From Welwitschia mirabilis (lineage: Eukaryota; Gnetophyta; Gnetopsida; Welwitschiales), in the NCBI GenBank assembly GCA_051453625.1, contig JBOZIK010000001.1, positions 144,459,075-144,523,074 of the forward strand: DNA of 64,000 bases. Reading direction: 5' to 3'. The position numbers and the translations under genes were made by a program. The stretch's first letter is position 1, and each line of letters starts with the position of its first letter. A model generated the notes under the pieces. That model did no database searches. It saw only the letters and a program-made list of their open reading frames with translations, and was not told the DNA's origin. Shown here one piece after another: positions 12,361 through 22,899 of the stretch.

Positions 12361-13337
12361 ATAATGAGGCATCTGAAACAAGGAAAACATTTTTATGAGA
12401 TTATATTTAGAAATAAAATAGATATTATTAAAGGTTGAACTTAGAAATTTTTTTATCATCTTATGATGAACATGATTATTATTATGATGTGATGAGTTCT
12501 TATTTATATCTTAAAGTATATAATCAAGGTTATCCCCTTTTTTTAATTTTCAAATGATAAGGTTTATAAATTATGAATATGGATTTTCACTTTAAAGTTA
12601 TATAATAATATAATTTAGAATGAATAAATTGGTTGAATATTTGATTATTTTTAAGGGTATCTAATTATAAGGTATTATGTATTTATATTTTTTTGCAACA
12701 GATTAAGCTCTTTTAGAAATTATATAAGGACACCATCCTAAATTCTTAAGATAATCAAAATTCTTGTGAGTGAGTATCATCTATAGCTATAAGGCAATAT
12801 AGTTTTTAATGACTTAAATTAGTCATTCTTTTTAGTTTTTCAGGGATTTAGAATTATTATAACTATCATTAGTATAATGATCATCTAGTAATGGGGGTCA
12901 TAGTTAGCCTTATGAATATTTTGATAACTATACCTAATGTAATTAACTTCTATGATTATTAAGATATTAAGATTATGATTAGTGTAATCATTATAATTAC
13001 TAGAATTAACATAAATGTGATTTTATATATATTTAGAGAGTAGAAAAATTATTAAAAAAATGGAATTCATGACTATTAGAAGATATTATTAAATCCATGC
13101 TTATCTAGAAGTTAAAGTCATCTTGGAATCTAGTTTTATCAAGGATATAATTGATCTTACTCATGGTTTAAGATTATTAGGAATATAACTAACTTTATGA
13201 CTATTAGGAGTTAAGGTTTTCATGGTTATAACTAAATTTATGATTATAAATGAACAAGGTTATTAAAAATATAATTGGATTTATATTCTTACAAATTTAT
13301 AAGTGCTTAACATAAGTATTATTTAAGTTAAGTTAAA

Positions 13338-13349
13338 GCTTTGATACCA
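13338..13349 (-). other. Primer binding site, tRNA-iMet type, internal region 1b
   Basis: The minus strand reads TGGTATCAAAGC, one change from the initiator-Met complement TGGTATCAGAGC. It lies three bases from the LTR B boundary at 13,353. Confidence 0.88.
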
Positions 13350-13352
13350 ATT

Positions 13353-14706
13353 TGTGAGACCCTATTTTCTCTTATCCAAATTAAGCATGTCTTTTTTCCT
13401 TTCTCTTCCCTTTTTCTTTAATATTTTTACCTAATAGACATGACAAAACCTAGAACTAAATTTTACTTAATTCTTTATTAGAATTTCTATATTTTAATAA
13501 AAACAAATGATATTAATATTATATATTTACTTATAATTTATTTGTAGATTATTTTGGTTTATAAAAAATAATGATATTATAATTTTATGTCCTCCATTTC
13601 TATCTAAATAAAAGGAAATACTTTATTCTTTTTTATTTTAATAAAAATACTCAAAAGAAGCTAAAACATACTTAGAGCTATGTCAATCCTAAAAATATTT
13701 TTCCATCATCATACAAGAATCTCCACGAATTGGTGGTGCAAAGAAGGTAAACAAAAAAAAGGGTATAACTTAGGCATAATTTTTAAGATATAAATCGTTA
13801 TTCAATATTCATATGGCTATATTATAAGTCAATAAGAGCAAGTGATAAGCTAGAGACTACTTACCTTACTTAAACTACTAAGGTGAAAACTATTGTAACC
13901 ATGCACATTCAAAGTAAGATAAAGAAAAAATGTAAGAGATATTTCTACAAATAAATATTAGTTATAGATAATTAAACTTAAAGTTGCTAATACAAATATA
14001 TTTTATATACTTAATTTCCTTATAAAATTTTGTGTAATGAATTTTTATAATTTTAAAAATTAATTATAACATTTTTTAGCTCTAAGGAGATATCAAAATT
14101 AAAAATTAATAATTAATTAATTATGAAATAAAAAACAGATTATAGTACTTTTTTAAAAACTAGACATACAATAGGATTCTTAAAATCTAACTTAAATTAT
14201 CTTAAAATTCTAAAAATATTATTTCTAAGGTTTTCATTTAAGATTTAAAACTATCAAATTTTGAAAAGTTATATTCCTATTACACTATACTAAAACGATC
14301 ATAACTTTCAGGTACCTTGCATTTTTAAGTGATTCAAAATGTTTCGAAAAGATTATTTGATTTTTCACTAGAGTTATTAAGTTTGCAGATATCTTAATAG
14401 ATAGATATAAAAATGTAAATTACTTGCTTACTATTTTCTGCATTTATTGTCTAATATATTTTAGCAAATAAATTTTTTAAAAATAATTACCCATCTAAGT
14501 AATTACTGTTTTTACATTTTCACATTTATAACACAATCCTAAAATTATAAAAACAATTTAAATAATTTATAAATATTAACTAGTAAGATATAACATTTTT
14601 ATTCTATGCCTCTATTATAGAAATGTAATTTTCATCATAATAAAAATATGATAAAGTTTCCACAACTAGTTAAGTAATAACTTAGATCAGTAAAATAATG
14701 GATATA
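13353..14706 (-). mobile_element. LTR B, left part, interrupted by the OTA element
   Basis: It begins TGTGAGACCC beside the primer site and matches LTR A from 868 and LTR C from 52,656. It lacks about 720 bp present in both (LTR A about 1,124-1,838): the sequence jumps from TCCATTTCTATCT to AAATAAAAGG near 13,605. It stops at ATATA (14,702-14,706), where the OTA element starts, and resumes at 44,888. Confidence 0.85.
14702..14706. repeat. Target site duplication ATATA, left copy
   Basis: The same five bases occur at 44,883-44,887 directly outside the other end of the OTA element. Joining the outer flanks recreates the LTR reading GGATATACTAACTAATT, which differs by one base from LTR C at about 54,771-54,787. 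Five bases is the usual duplication for LTR retrotransposons. Confidence 0.85.
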
Positions 14707-15382
14707 TGATGGGTGCTTATATAAATAAATAAGTGCAAAAAATATTACAGAATAATATAAAATTATACTAGAAAAATGCATAAACCATATTGCTGTTAAC
14801 ATAAAATAAGACCATGCCATTAAATAAAGATAACCAAAGGCTTACTAAAGATCTAGTTGAAATTCAACTAGTTGAAATTCACGTAATAAAATATGCATAT
14901 AATAATACTTAAATATGATTTTTAGCTTTATATTGAAATATCAACTGTTACATAAAGATGAATTAAGGTTTGTACTCTCCTTTGTAAGTAATACTTTAGA
15001 GTATGAAAAATGTTACTATGCTCTTTTTAAGACAGTTAGATCTTCCTTTTTTGAACTTCTAACTTAGTCTATTCCTAGAACATTTTGCCAAAAAGATCCC
15101 CACTTTTGATGGTGATTTTATTTTAATACATTTGTTTTTTTCTATTTCCATTTATTTTTTCTTAGGAATAGGTATATGGTTGGGGTTTGTTACTACTTTT
15201 TAGCCATTTTAACCTTTTCTTTCATCTTCATATCACATAACATTTTGTACCTCAAACACAATAATAAAATATACATACTAACCTACTAACATACTAACTA
15301 ACTAACCTATTTATAAGTAAGTATACTAATAAAGAAAAGTTCTATTGTTATTTAAAATGCATTATTAATATAATGAAAATAG
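14707..15382 (-). mobile_element. 3' LTR of OTA element, first part
   Basis: It aligns with the 5' LTR from 43,984: both start TGATGGGTG and share a TTTTGCCAA segment (15,085 and 44,574). It lacks about 225 bp found in the 5' LTR (about 44,150-44,380). It ends in the GAAAATA context where the DNA transposon begins; the last piece of the LTR is at 22,159-22,206. Confidence 0.85.
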
Positions 15383-15394
15383 TACTAGAAATAT

Positions 15395-15590
15395 TGGCTT
15401 TTAAGGCATTTATTTTAACAAATGCCTTAAATAGACCTAATGGAAACTTTTTTAAGGTATGTATTTGCAAAAACACCTTAAAAGCCATTTTGAAATCTTT
15501 TTAATGTGTTAATATAATAAATTCCTTAAATAAGTTATCTTCTTAAGGTGTTTAAAGAAACAAATGCCTTAAAAAAGTTAGATAATGACC
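15395..15590. repeat. Left subterminal repeat array of the CACTA-like element
   Basis: Repeated AAGGCATTT, AAATGCCTT, AAGGTGTTT and ACACCTTAA motifs occur in both orientations within 200 bp of the left end. In CACTA elements such subterminal repeats bind the element's own DNA-binding protein during excision. Confidence 0.75.
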
Positions 15591-15939
15591 CCACTTTACA
15601 GGAAAAAGTCATTTCTTTCATTTTCGTAGGTTTCATCTTTTATTTCTCTTTACATGTTGCATTTTTTCTTGGTTTCCCTAACACCTACGTGTTGCCCTAA
15701 TGCTTTCATGTTGCATTTCATCTCCTTCAATTTCTTTTCTTGCCTATTTTGGACTTTTAGGGAAGTTATTACAAGCTAGAAGAAACTAGGATTTTAATAG
15801 AGGTAGGTATTCAAAACTTAAAGAAGCGCATTTGGTGGAAAGGTTTATCTCTACTCTGTCCAAGTCTAGTTTGGATATTGGACATTATAGAGGGGAGAGT
15901 AGTATGTAGCCTAAGGAGGACAGTGAAGAGAAACTAAAT

Positions 15940-16119
15940 ATGAGTGTTGAGGAAAGATATTTTTTCATACAAGAAGAGGCTCTAAAAAGACTAAGATCTG
16001 TTTTGAAGAAAGCCATATTGTTGAGAAACAAAGAAACAGATCTTGATTTGTTGAGGCTTTTGAAGGTCAAGTCCTTTAATTTGTTCAAGGTCATGACCAT
16101 GTACAACGATATGCTATAA
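15940..16119 (+). CDS. Short unrecognised reading frame, 59 codons, inside the CACTA-like element
   Basis: An open frame starts at ATG 15,940 (open back to 15,910) and ends TAA at 16,117-16,119. It encodes a charged, leucine-rich, probably helical peptide starting MSVEERYFFIQEEALKRL, with heptad-like leucines. The sequence is richer in G and C than its surroundings and codon-like. A second frame opens at 16,119 and may include a splice acceptor (CTGTTGCAG near 16,197-16,205). I do not recognise a family. It could be an exon of a transposon gene or of another captured host gene, or chance. Confidence 0.3.
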   Translation: MSVEERYFFIQEEALKRLRSVLKKAILLRNKETDLDLLRLLKVKSFNLFKVMTMYNDML

Positions 16120-16205
16120 TGATCCCAGGAGTTTTACATGAATTCCATCAAAGACGTATGTCAAAGGAGATTACTACTTCTATTATTTTAGGGTTTCTGT
16201 TGCAG

Positions 16206-17200
16206 ATATGGTTTCTATTTTATCTAAGTTGGAAATTCTTGTTCTTGTTAATTTCTATAATAAATTTCATCTTGGTCTACATTTTAATGGGAGTTTTTTA
16301 TATGAATCTGTGTCACTAAGCTATCATGCTATAGCAACTGACCATAGTTATTTAGCTCTTCAACTTCTTGTTTGATTAACATCCTAGCTAAGTTTATTAT
16401 TAAGATTTATAAAATTTTAGATTTTAACTTATAATTTTGTAGCAACCCAAAAAAATGCACAAGACTTTTGGTCTTTAATGTTTAATCTAATCTTTATTCT
16501 TGAGTACTGATTATTTTTTTATAAGCAAGGTTTTCTTGTTGGCCTTGTGATGGATGATAAATAATTAATGCTATTTTCTTGCCCACATGGGATTCTCATT
16601 CAATATATTAGTATTGCAAGCTTTTAGTTTTGGGTTTTCAACAGAACATAGTTTATTTAAAACTTGATTTGAAGTGCACATAATTTTCTAATTATTTTAG
16701 ATTATAGATTCAAGTTTTTAATACTTACATATTAAAATATTATATGATTTTTAAAACATTAAGACTTCTTGATTATATTATTAGTTTAAAAGAATTTTAA
16801 AAAGAAAACTAAAAACAAAGTTAAGAGACATGCAATTTAATGTGAATAAATAAAGAATGAGGTTCATTAATGATTAAGTATAGAATATAATGATGGAAAG
16901 GGTTATAGAAGGGTCGTATAGAGAGATATAAGCGATGAGTATATCTAAGAATTTTAAAATGATAACTAATTAAAAACTATTATCAAACATATTATTCTTA
17001 ACTAGAAGTTCTATTTTTTGAATAGACTAATGAATAAATGAAAATGTTCTATAAGCTATTAGATTAAATAGAAAAAATGTAATTATTAGGGAAAGATTTA
17101 CTAAGCAAATATGAAACTAATTTTATTTAACCTCTTGCCATTGAATTGACAAAGATGCTTCATCTTTTATTCAAATTTTTCATTTGGGGTTAGAAGAATT
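16206..17200. other. CACTA-like interior with no recognised gene
   Basis: A+T-rich sequence between the short frame above and the alpha-galactosidase fragment. One plus-strand frame (16,119-16,319) is hydrophobic and carries no motif I know. Nothing else stands out. Confidence 0.5.
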
Positions 17201-17209
17201 TGTAAAGAT

Positions 17210-17775
17210 TTAATCTTTGATCTTTTGGAAAATGAATATTTTACATGCATAAGGCATCATTGATGCTATGAAACTACCTTTATATGTGCCTTTTAGGTAT
17301 ACGTGCTTCCATAAGTTCCTAATTTAATAGTATCATCTAAATGGAAACAAATGTTATTCATTTAGCTGTAACGAGTGATTCTTTTTCTCTTCTATTCAAA
17401 AGAAGAACCACAATTATATGTCTAGATAATGGTTTTATTCATTCCTCTAGTATGCTGGTTTTACTGACCTTGTTTCCCTGGACACCTAATGAGTCTTGAT
17501 TGATAGCAATAACTTCTTCGTTACTTATAATTTGAGTTATATCACTATCAATGTTTCTTACATCACACCCTATTAATAGCGGTGCTTTATAAGATCTTAG
17601 AGGCTAAAAGGTTCCCTACAGTCTTCTATAGTAGCATTTTTGTTTTCCACTTCAAACATGTCTGGATCATTCCAACCCCCAAGCACTACATATTGTGTCC
17701 ACTACTTGTTCAATCTTGGTATTTATAATATTGTACCTAGGTAAATATTTTTATTTGTCGAGGCAACATTTTCTC
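17210..17775 (-). pseudogene. Captured fragment of a plant GH27 alpha-galactosidase gene
   Basis: The minus strand encodes the C-terminal half of a glycoside hydrolase 27 alpha-galactosidase, which removes terminal alpha-galactose from oligosaccharides such as raffinose. In order: ENVASTNKNI (about 17,744-17,773, aligning to the GNSWRTT.DI region), GGWNDPDM (17,657-17,680), APLLIGCD (17,562-17,585), an [14 protein letters not shown] stretch (about 17,480-17,520), VVLLLNR near 17,390 and a final ACK segment near 17,250. GGWNDPDM and APLLIGCD are family signatures. In-frame stops, a 1-base frameshift just before APLLIGCD and another near 17,300 kill it. The catalytic-nucleophile half was not found. 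Successive conserved blocks follow each other with no obvious intron. It lies inside the CACTA-like element, so capture is the likeliest origin. Confidence 0.85.
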
Positions 17776-17875
17776 TTTCTTCTGTATGTACATGAGCATG
17801 ATTTCTTAATTCTTCAAATGCGTGCATACTCTTAGCATCAAAACTACCAATAAACTAGTGAACATGAAATGCAAT

Positions 17876-18022
17876 TCATACACCTTGCAAAAGCAAGCAC
17901 TCAACCAACACGTCAAGTAGCAACCCACATAACAAATCCATTAGCCTTTTATATTCATTATCATTCATTAGGCTACTCAAGCATTTTTTTACTACATCTA
18001 TTTTATGGTATCCATTAGACAT
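17876..18022 (-). CDS. Short unrecognised reading frame, 48 codons, upstream of the alpha-galactosidase fragment
   Basis: An ATG at 18,022 opens a frame ending TGA at 17,876. It starts MSNGYHKIDVVKKCLSSL and has a leucine-rich C-terminal part. Reading past the TGA, the same frame continues, with one more stop, toward the alpha-galactosidase fragment, so it could be unrelated captured sequence or decayed upstream coding. It does not resemble the N-terminal half of GH27 enzymes to me. No function is assigned. Confidence 0.25.
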   Translation of the reverse strand: MSNGYHKIDVVKKCLSSLMNDNEYKRLMDLLCGLLLDVLVECLLLQGV

Positions 18023-20990
18023 TTTTTTTAGTACCAAAATTACTTCTATTTATTCATCCATGGATTTTGTTTGAAGACATAGTTTGTATAACTAAATTTA
18101 ATGCAGTGGCATATATTTCCTTTCATATACATATGGAGAAACAACAACACAGGGACTTAACAACCTTGCACAGAGATATCAGATATATTATAAAGCTGGT
18201 ACAAGGTTTGTCAAAAGAAAACACTCTCAAAAGTCAGTCCCACTAAATCCCTTAGATTTTTAATTCAATAGAATAGATAGGGTCTTGCTTATTATGTCAT
18301 CATTTATCAATAAAACAACTTTTTTCTTATTATACAACTTGAGGTACTAATAGATGGATCCCATAACATTTAAAAATGTGCTACAGTTTTAGAAACTATT
18401 CTTGAAACACTTTATGAAACTTTGAATTATCATCATATGCTTCTAGAAATTCTTGGAATTGTTTTTCTATCTAGTGGCTAGAGTGAGGAAGAAGCTTCTT
18501 TAAGCTTAAATATCATGAATAGACTTTAGAGTGCTAAGCCATAGGCTTTATCATTTTCTTTTGACTCTACTTTACAGTAAAGTGAACTCAAAACTTATAC
18601 AGAAAAACTAGGAAACATTGTAATTATCAAGAAGGATAAAAAATTATCAGATGCATTTCAACATTTAAAATTTAAATTACACCAGTGCTAGCTACATCAT
18701 TATCATCACTCAAAAATCACTCCAAATGTTAGTGGTATCTATATTACTAAATATTTTTGTGTCATATTTTTATCATCTAAAATCAGAATAGGACTCGCAG
18801 ATGCTATAATTATCATTCGTTATGTTACAATATCATATGATTCAATTTGAAAATCTCAACTAATGAATTTAACTCTACAATCGAGGATGTTAACCAATCC
18901 ATGTTATTTTCAGTAGCACATGTATTTGCTTTGATTTCTTCTTTGACATCTAGATGCTAATCTGGGATATTAAAATGATGTAATCATTGGTCTTTTTTAT
19001 TATGAAGATAAAATTTGTTATTAAAATTAAAATATAATCAGAGAAAATGTGAAAAAAAATGGCATGAAGCAAAAGCCAAAGACCAGTAATTGAATAAGGG
19101 GTTAAAAGAAGCATTCCATAGATCAGAGGAACAGTAGGACTAGCGAGGCATCTGAGAGAACATAATTAGAAGAAAAATCTAAATAAAATGATAAAATTAG
19201 TTAATCATTTATCAGAATCATGCTAATTAAATAATTAAGTTGGCATCAAACACAAATTTTCTGGTTATTGAAGTTATTTTTTTAAATGAGAGGTAGAGAC
19301 TGACATCTATGAAATAGAGCTCAATTGCATTAGTGGGAACTAGCTCTTTATTTTAGTAGTTTGTAATTTAATATGTAATAAATTTTAGATGTACAAATGA
19401 CTTTATAATTTTATTATTGTTTAATATTTATCACTGTTTCCCCTGCAAAGGATAGGATTGAACATATCTTGGACTATTTCTCTTAAGTTACATAAAATAA
19501 GTAAGGAATATTTTATGCTTTCATTTTCATTGATTGTAGAAATAATGAGTGTTTCCTTTCATTTTAATATTTGTTCATGTTGTTTTCACTATCTTATATT
19601 ACTATAAATTCATTATGTTTATTATTGATTTAAAGTTCTAAGTATTAGGTATTAATGTTTTAGGATGTTATTTGCTCATGAGTTAACATTTAATGTTGTT
19701 TGGTAGATGAAAGAAGAAGTAGTAAAAAGGAAGGATTTTGGCACTAGGATGACACCAAATACTGAGGCTAATGAATCAAGCAAAGAAAAAGAGAATTAAG
19801 AGGGGTAAAACTAAAAATAAATTTTGCTAATGTTTCTAGTTGCTAAATGAATTTTTCACCTTTGATATGATAACACATTATTATTTTCATCATGATATGC
19901 CTTAAAACCTGATATACTTGAGGCACTAGAGAATAATACTTCCTTTCACTTTGCTTTATTTAAAGATATTTAAAATGCATTCTATTTATCTTTATAGACA
20001 TGCATATCTAGTATTATGTTCCTAATTATTTTAATTTTGAAATTCTTTTTTATTCTTAGTTTATTTCTTTTTTTATTTTAAGTTTGATAGTTTTATATCT
20101 TTTGTGAACTCTCTTTATGACCTTTGCATATGCCTTTGGAACTTGCACTCTGGGTTCCCCTTATGTATTATTTTGGTAGGTAGCCTTTTTTCTTATAGTT
20201 AGGAGAAGAAATATTTCCATATTTAAAAGGAACTTCCATCCTTGTTATCTTTAGAATTAACTCATTTTTAATATTCCTTCCTAACACAAAATCTATCCAA
20301 CATTAGTTGTATAAGTTTATTGTAATTTTTATATCTAAATGATCTCTTTAAATATTGTCCTTCTGATATTTCCAAAAAAATTTCACGATTTTTAAATATG
20401 GAAGGCCAAGAACATAAAAAAAACTAAGATACGCTTTTAAAATTCTTTTCTTTTTAAATTAACATTGGTCCAAATTATCTAGGGCATCTTGGAAACCATG
20501 AAGGTATCCTATCAATTTGAAACTAAAAGGCAAACATAATTAGATTCCTTTAAGAGTAAGTTTTCAACTTCAATGATCCTTTTAAAGTTAGGAGAAAAAA
20601 CTTTCTTTAGGTATATTCCATTACTTTGCTTGTCTGTTGCATAAATCAAACTACAAAAAAGTCTTTTGTATTATTAGTCATAGGGAAAATTAAAAAAAAA
20701 TGAAAAGGATAAAATGGAAAAGGAAAAATACATTAATAGAGGATAAAAGGCTACCAACAACTAGTTAAGAGAGGATTCATTTGCTCCTTTCCCTCCTTGC
20801 TAAAGATGCCTCTATAAGCTAAAAAAGACTTCTTCTCACTTGTTGAATGAAATGAAATCATTACCATTTTTAGGCCTTAACATCTATTTTCACACCCTTA
20901 TCATTGTAAATTTTTAGTTTGGATGGCATGTCATTTATAGCTTTCATAGGAATTTCAGCATTTTAAAACAAATTAGTTTTCTCTCTGTAT
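18023..20990. other. CACTA-like interior, mostly featureless, with one exon-like scrap
   Basis: No recognisable domain was found on either strand. At 19,707-19,799 (plus) a 30-codon frame follows a TTTGGTAG context, reads MKEEVVKRKDFGTRMTP and ends in a Lys/Glu/Ser-rich tail with TAA. It looks like a terminal exon of an element-borne or captured gene, but it is too short to assign. Confidence 0.35.
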
Positions 20991-20994
20991 GTTA

Positions 20995-21155
20995 TTTTTC
21001 ATGAATTTCTATTGTGTTTTGCAATAGTTGAAATGCTAATGGTAGATTATCTGCCTTTAGCTCTTATAGGTTGCCAACATCCTCAATTACTACTGAAGAT
21101 CTACCTTAAGCCCTTGTAGATTATTAGCATCCTCAATTAATACAGAAGATTCTAG
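20995..21155 (-). repeat. In-frame 51-bp tandem duplication in a decayed coding segment
   Basis: CATCCTCAATTA recurs at 21,078 and 21,129, a period of 51 bases. On the minus strand both copies encode related peptides (SSVLIEDANNLQGLK and SSVVIEDVGNL followed by ELKADNL). A 17-codon unit that keeps the frame suggests a once-translated protein repeat. The family is unknown. Confidence 0.45.
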
Positions 21156-21854
21156 AACAATGTATGTATGGTAGTCATGTTGTCTTTCTTCTTCTAGTTT
21201 TCTGAAGCTATGTGTGTAATTTTCTTCATGTTATAGATGTTTAAATTTGAAGGCGTAAATTCTTTGATGACATATTAATTTGCTAGGGCATGCTTGGTGT
21301 AGTGTTTTCCCATACTCACTTTTTTTTTTCTTCACTAGCTTTTGTTAAAGTAATCAAAATGGCAATAGACACTTGGTTTTAGGCATGTTTTACATTACTT
21401 AGTTTATTTAGGTGTTACTATGTTTTTTATTTTTCTATCCATCTTTGGTAATTGTGGAGACCTCAAATAGGCTATTTATATGAGTTTTTTCAAGTTTTTT
21501 TCCATTAACAATTGTTTGAATAAGAAGTGTTTAGCTTTAACAGGAATGTCTTTGCTTGTCAAGTATAAGTCATAGATGGATAGATAGTTATCAATGAAGC
21601 TAGCCTTTTAGTTTTTGATCATCATCTAAGCTCAAACGATGTTCAGACATTTAAAAGAGTGGACGCAAATGGGTTTAAATTGAACTATAACTCATACTCA
21701 ACCCCTATCCCATGTTTTACTTATCTTTTTATATATTTGGATTTCATTTAATTTTGATTTTGTTTTAAGTTTCTTTATCTTGAGGCTTGGTGATGCTACT
21801 TGAAATCCTAGCTTATTTTATGATTTTTTATTTATTTGTTTATTGTGGTGATGT

Positions 21855-22145
21855 CTTTTAAGGCATTTATTTAATAAAACACCTCAAAAGGCCTTTTAAA
21901 ATACATATTTAATAAAATGCCTTTAAAGGCCTTTTGAGGCATTTTTTTAGAGGCATTTTTTCAAGAAATGCTTAAAAGGATTTTTTAAGACTTGTTTTCC
22001 TTTAAAAATCTTAGGAATGCCTTAAAATATTATTGGCTTTTAAGGTGATGGGTTTTTAAATCGTTTTATGAAGAAATGCCTTAAAAGCATTTAAGGCATT
22101 TTTGAACACCTTTGAAGGCATTTTAAAAATTCCTTAAAATCATAT
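21855..22145. repeat. Right subterminal repeat array of the CACTA-like element
   Basis: A dense set of AAGGCATTT, AAATGCCTT, AAAGGCCTTTT and ACACCTTT motifs in both orientations mirrors the array at 15,395-15,590. It runs up to the right terminal repeat ending at about 22,158. Confidence 0.78.
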
Positions 22146-22158
22146 ATTTCTTCTAGTT

Positions 22159-22206
22159 AAATACTTTATTAATAAGCAAGATTTATATCAAAATTTATCC
22201 TCATCA
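22159..22206 (-). mobile_element. 3' LTR of OTA element, last part
   Basis: AAATACTTTATTAATAAG through TTATCCTCATCA matches the end of the 5' LTR at 44,835-44,882 with few differences. It resumes exactly where the left part stopped, which proves that 15,383-22,158 is an insertion. Confidence 0.88.
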
Positions 22207-22230
22207 GTTCCTCCAAGCTCAAAGCTTTAT
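22207..22230 (-). other. Probable polypurine tract of the OTA element
   Basis: On the minus strand the bases just before the 3' LTR read GAGCTTGGAGGAAC, a purine-rich run in the position where plus-strand DNA synthesis is primed. It is short and interrupted, so the call is moderate. Confidence 0.5.
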
Positions 22231-22880
22231 TAATTCCTTAACAACAAATATATACAAAAGAGATAAATAAACAAATCATCATTTTCCCCTTCTTTTTTTG
22301 TGAAAACAAATGGACACTCCTCTCTGGATTCTAATTCCTCTTTTTTTTCTAGCCAATTAGGTAGACTATTTTTCCTTTTCTAGGGTAAATTTGAATTCCA
22401 ATTCTTGGCCAATTTGGTAAATTATTTTTCCTTTTCCAAGGTATCTAAAAGTTTTCTTTGTCCCTTCTAAAGAGCAAGATCATTTAAATCTATGGTATTT
22501 ATTTCTATTTGCTCTCAAGCTATATTTCTTCCTTATCCTCTATCTTATAAATATGCTTTTAGTTGTTTTGGTTCTCCTCTCTTTCTTTTGAAAGCTAGAG
22601 GAAATTTTTCTTGGGAACTTTAGGGAATATGTTCTGGCTCTAGAGTTGCTATAACTTATAATATTGATCTTGAACTTTACCCATGGGAAATTATATACAT
22701 TTTAAAATAATCTTAATTATCTAGTTTCATAAAAGTATCCATGGAAGTGTCTATTAGCATAGTCATGTTCTATACAATTCTATATGTAAAGAATATAAAT
22801 ACTAAAACTCCTCAGAGGACATGATTAAAAATTTGACATTGGATTCATACTTTTCTAATATCCTATAAAATTTTATTGTA
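22231..22880. other. OTA 3' spacer with an imperfect two-copy repeat
   Basis: No coding signal. A segment of about 55 bp containing GCCAATT and TATTTTTCCTTTTC occurs twice in tandem (around 22,352 and 22,407). Confidence 0.5.
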
Positions 22881-22899
22881 GTATCATTCAAAAACTTAT

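Larger units (their letters stand above)
8807..13337 (-). mobile_element. Internal region 1b of chromovirus: integrase to leader
   Basis: Minus-strand order from 13,337 downward is leader (about 12,370-13,337), gag (about 11,250-12,360), protease, RT, RNase H and part of integrase. It ends at the N run without chromodomain or polypurine tract. The first 40 or so bases after the gap do not obviously match the other copies. It is highly degenerate but collinear with region 2 (47,570-52,640). Confidence 0.85.
15383..22158. mobile_element. CACTA-like DNA transposon inserted in the OTA 3' LTR (about 6.8 kb)
   Basis: The insertion splits an LTR whose uninterrupted form is at 44,820-44,850. The left end reads TACTAGAAATATTGGCTTTT; the right end, reversed, reads AACTAGAAGAAATATATG followed by ATTTTAAGG. 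These are imperfect inverted repeats close to the CACTAG start of CACTA elements. Both ends carry many direct and inverted AAGGCATTT/AAATGCCTT motifs, a CACTA hallmark. AAATA occurs on both sides, whereas CACTA normally duplicates 3 bp, so the superfamily call is tentative. I recognise no transposase. The interior holds an alpha-galactosidase fragment and several short frames. Confidence 0.7.

Noticed and set aside
853-13349. Possibility that the iMet primer sites mark an integrated pararetrovirus
   Set aside because: The associated pol has integrase and a chromodomain and is bordered by LTRs, which pararetroviruses lack.
14635-14820. Minus-strand frame of 61 codons rich in aromatic residues
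   Set aside because: It crosses the LTR B/OTA LTR boundary, so it cannot be an ancestral gene.
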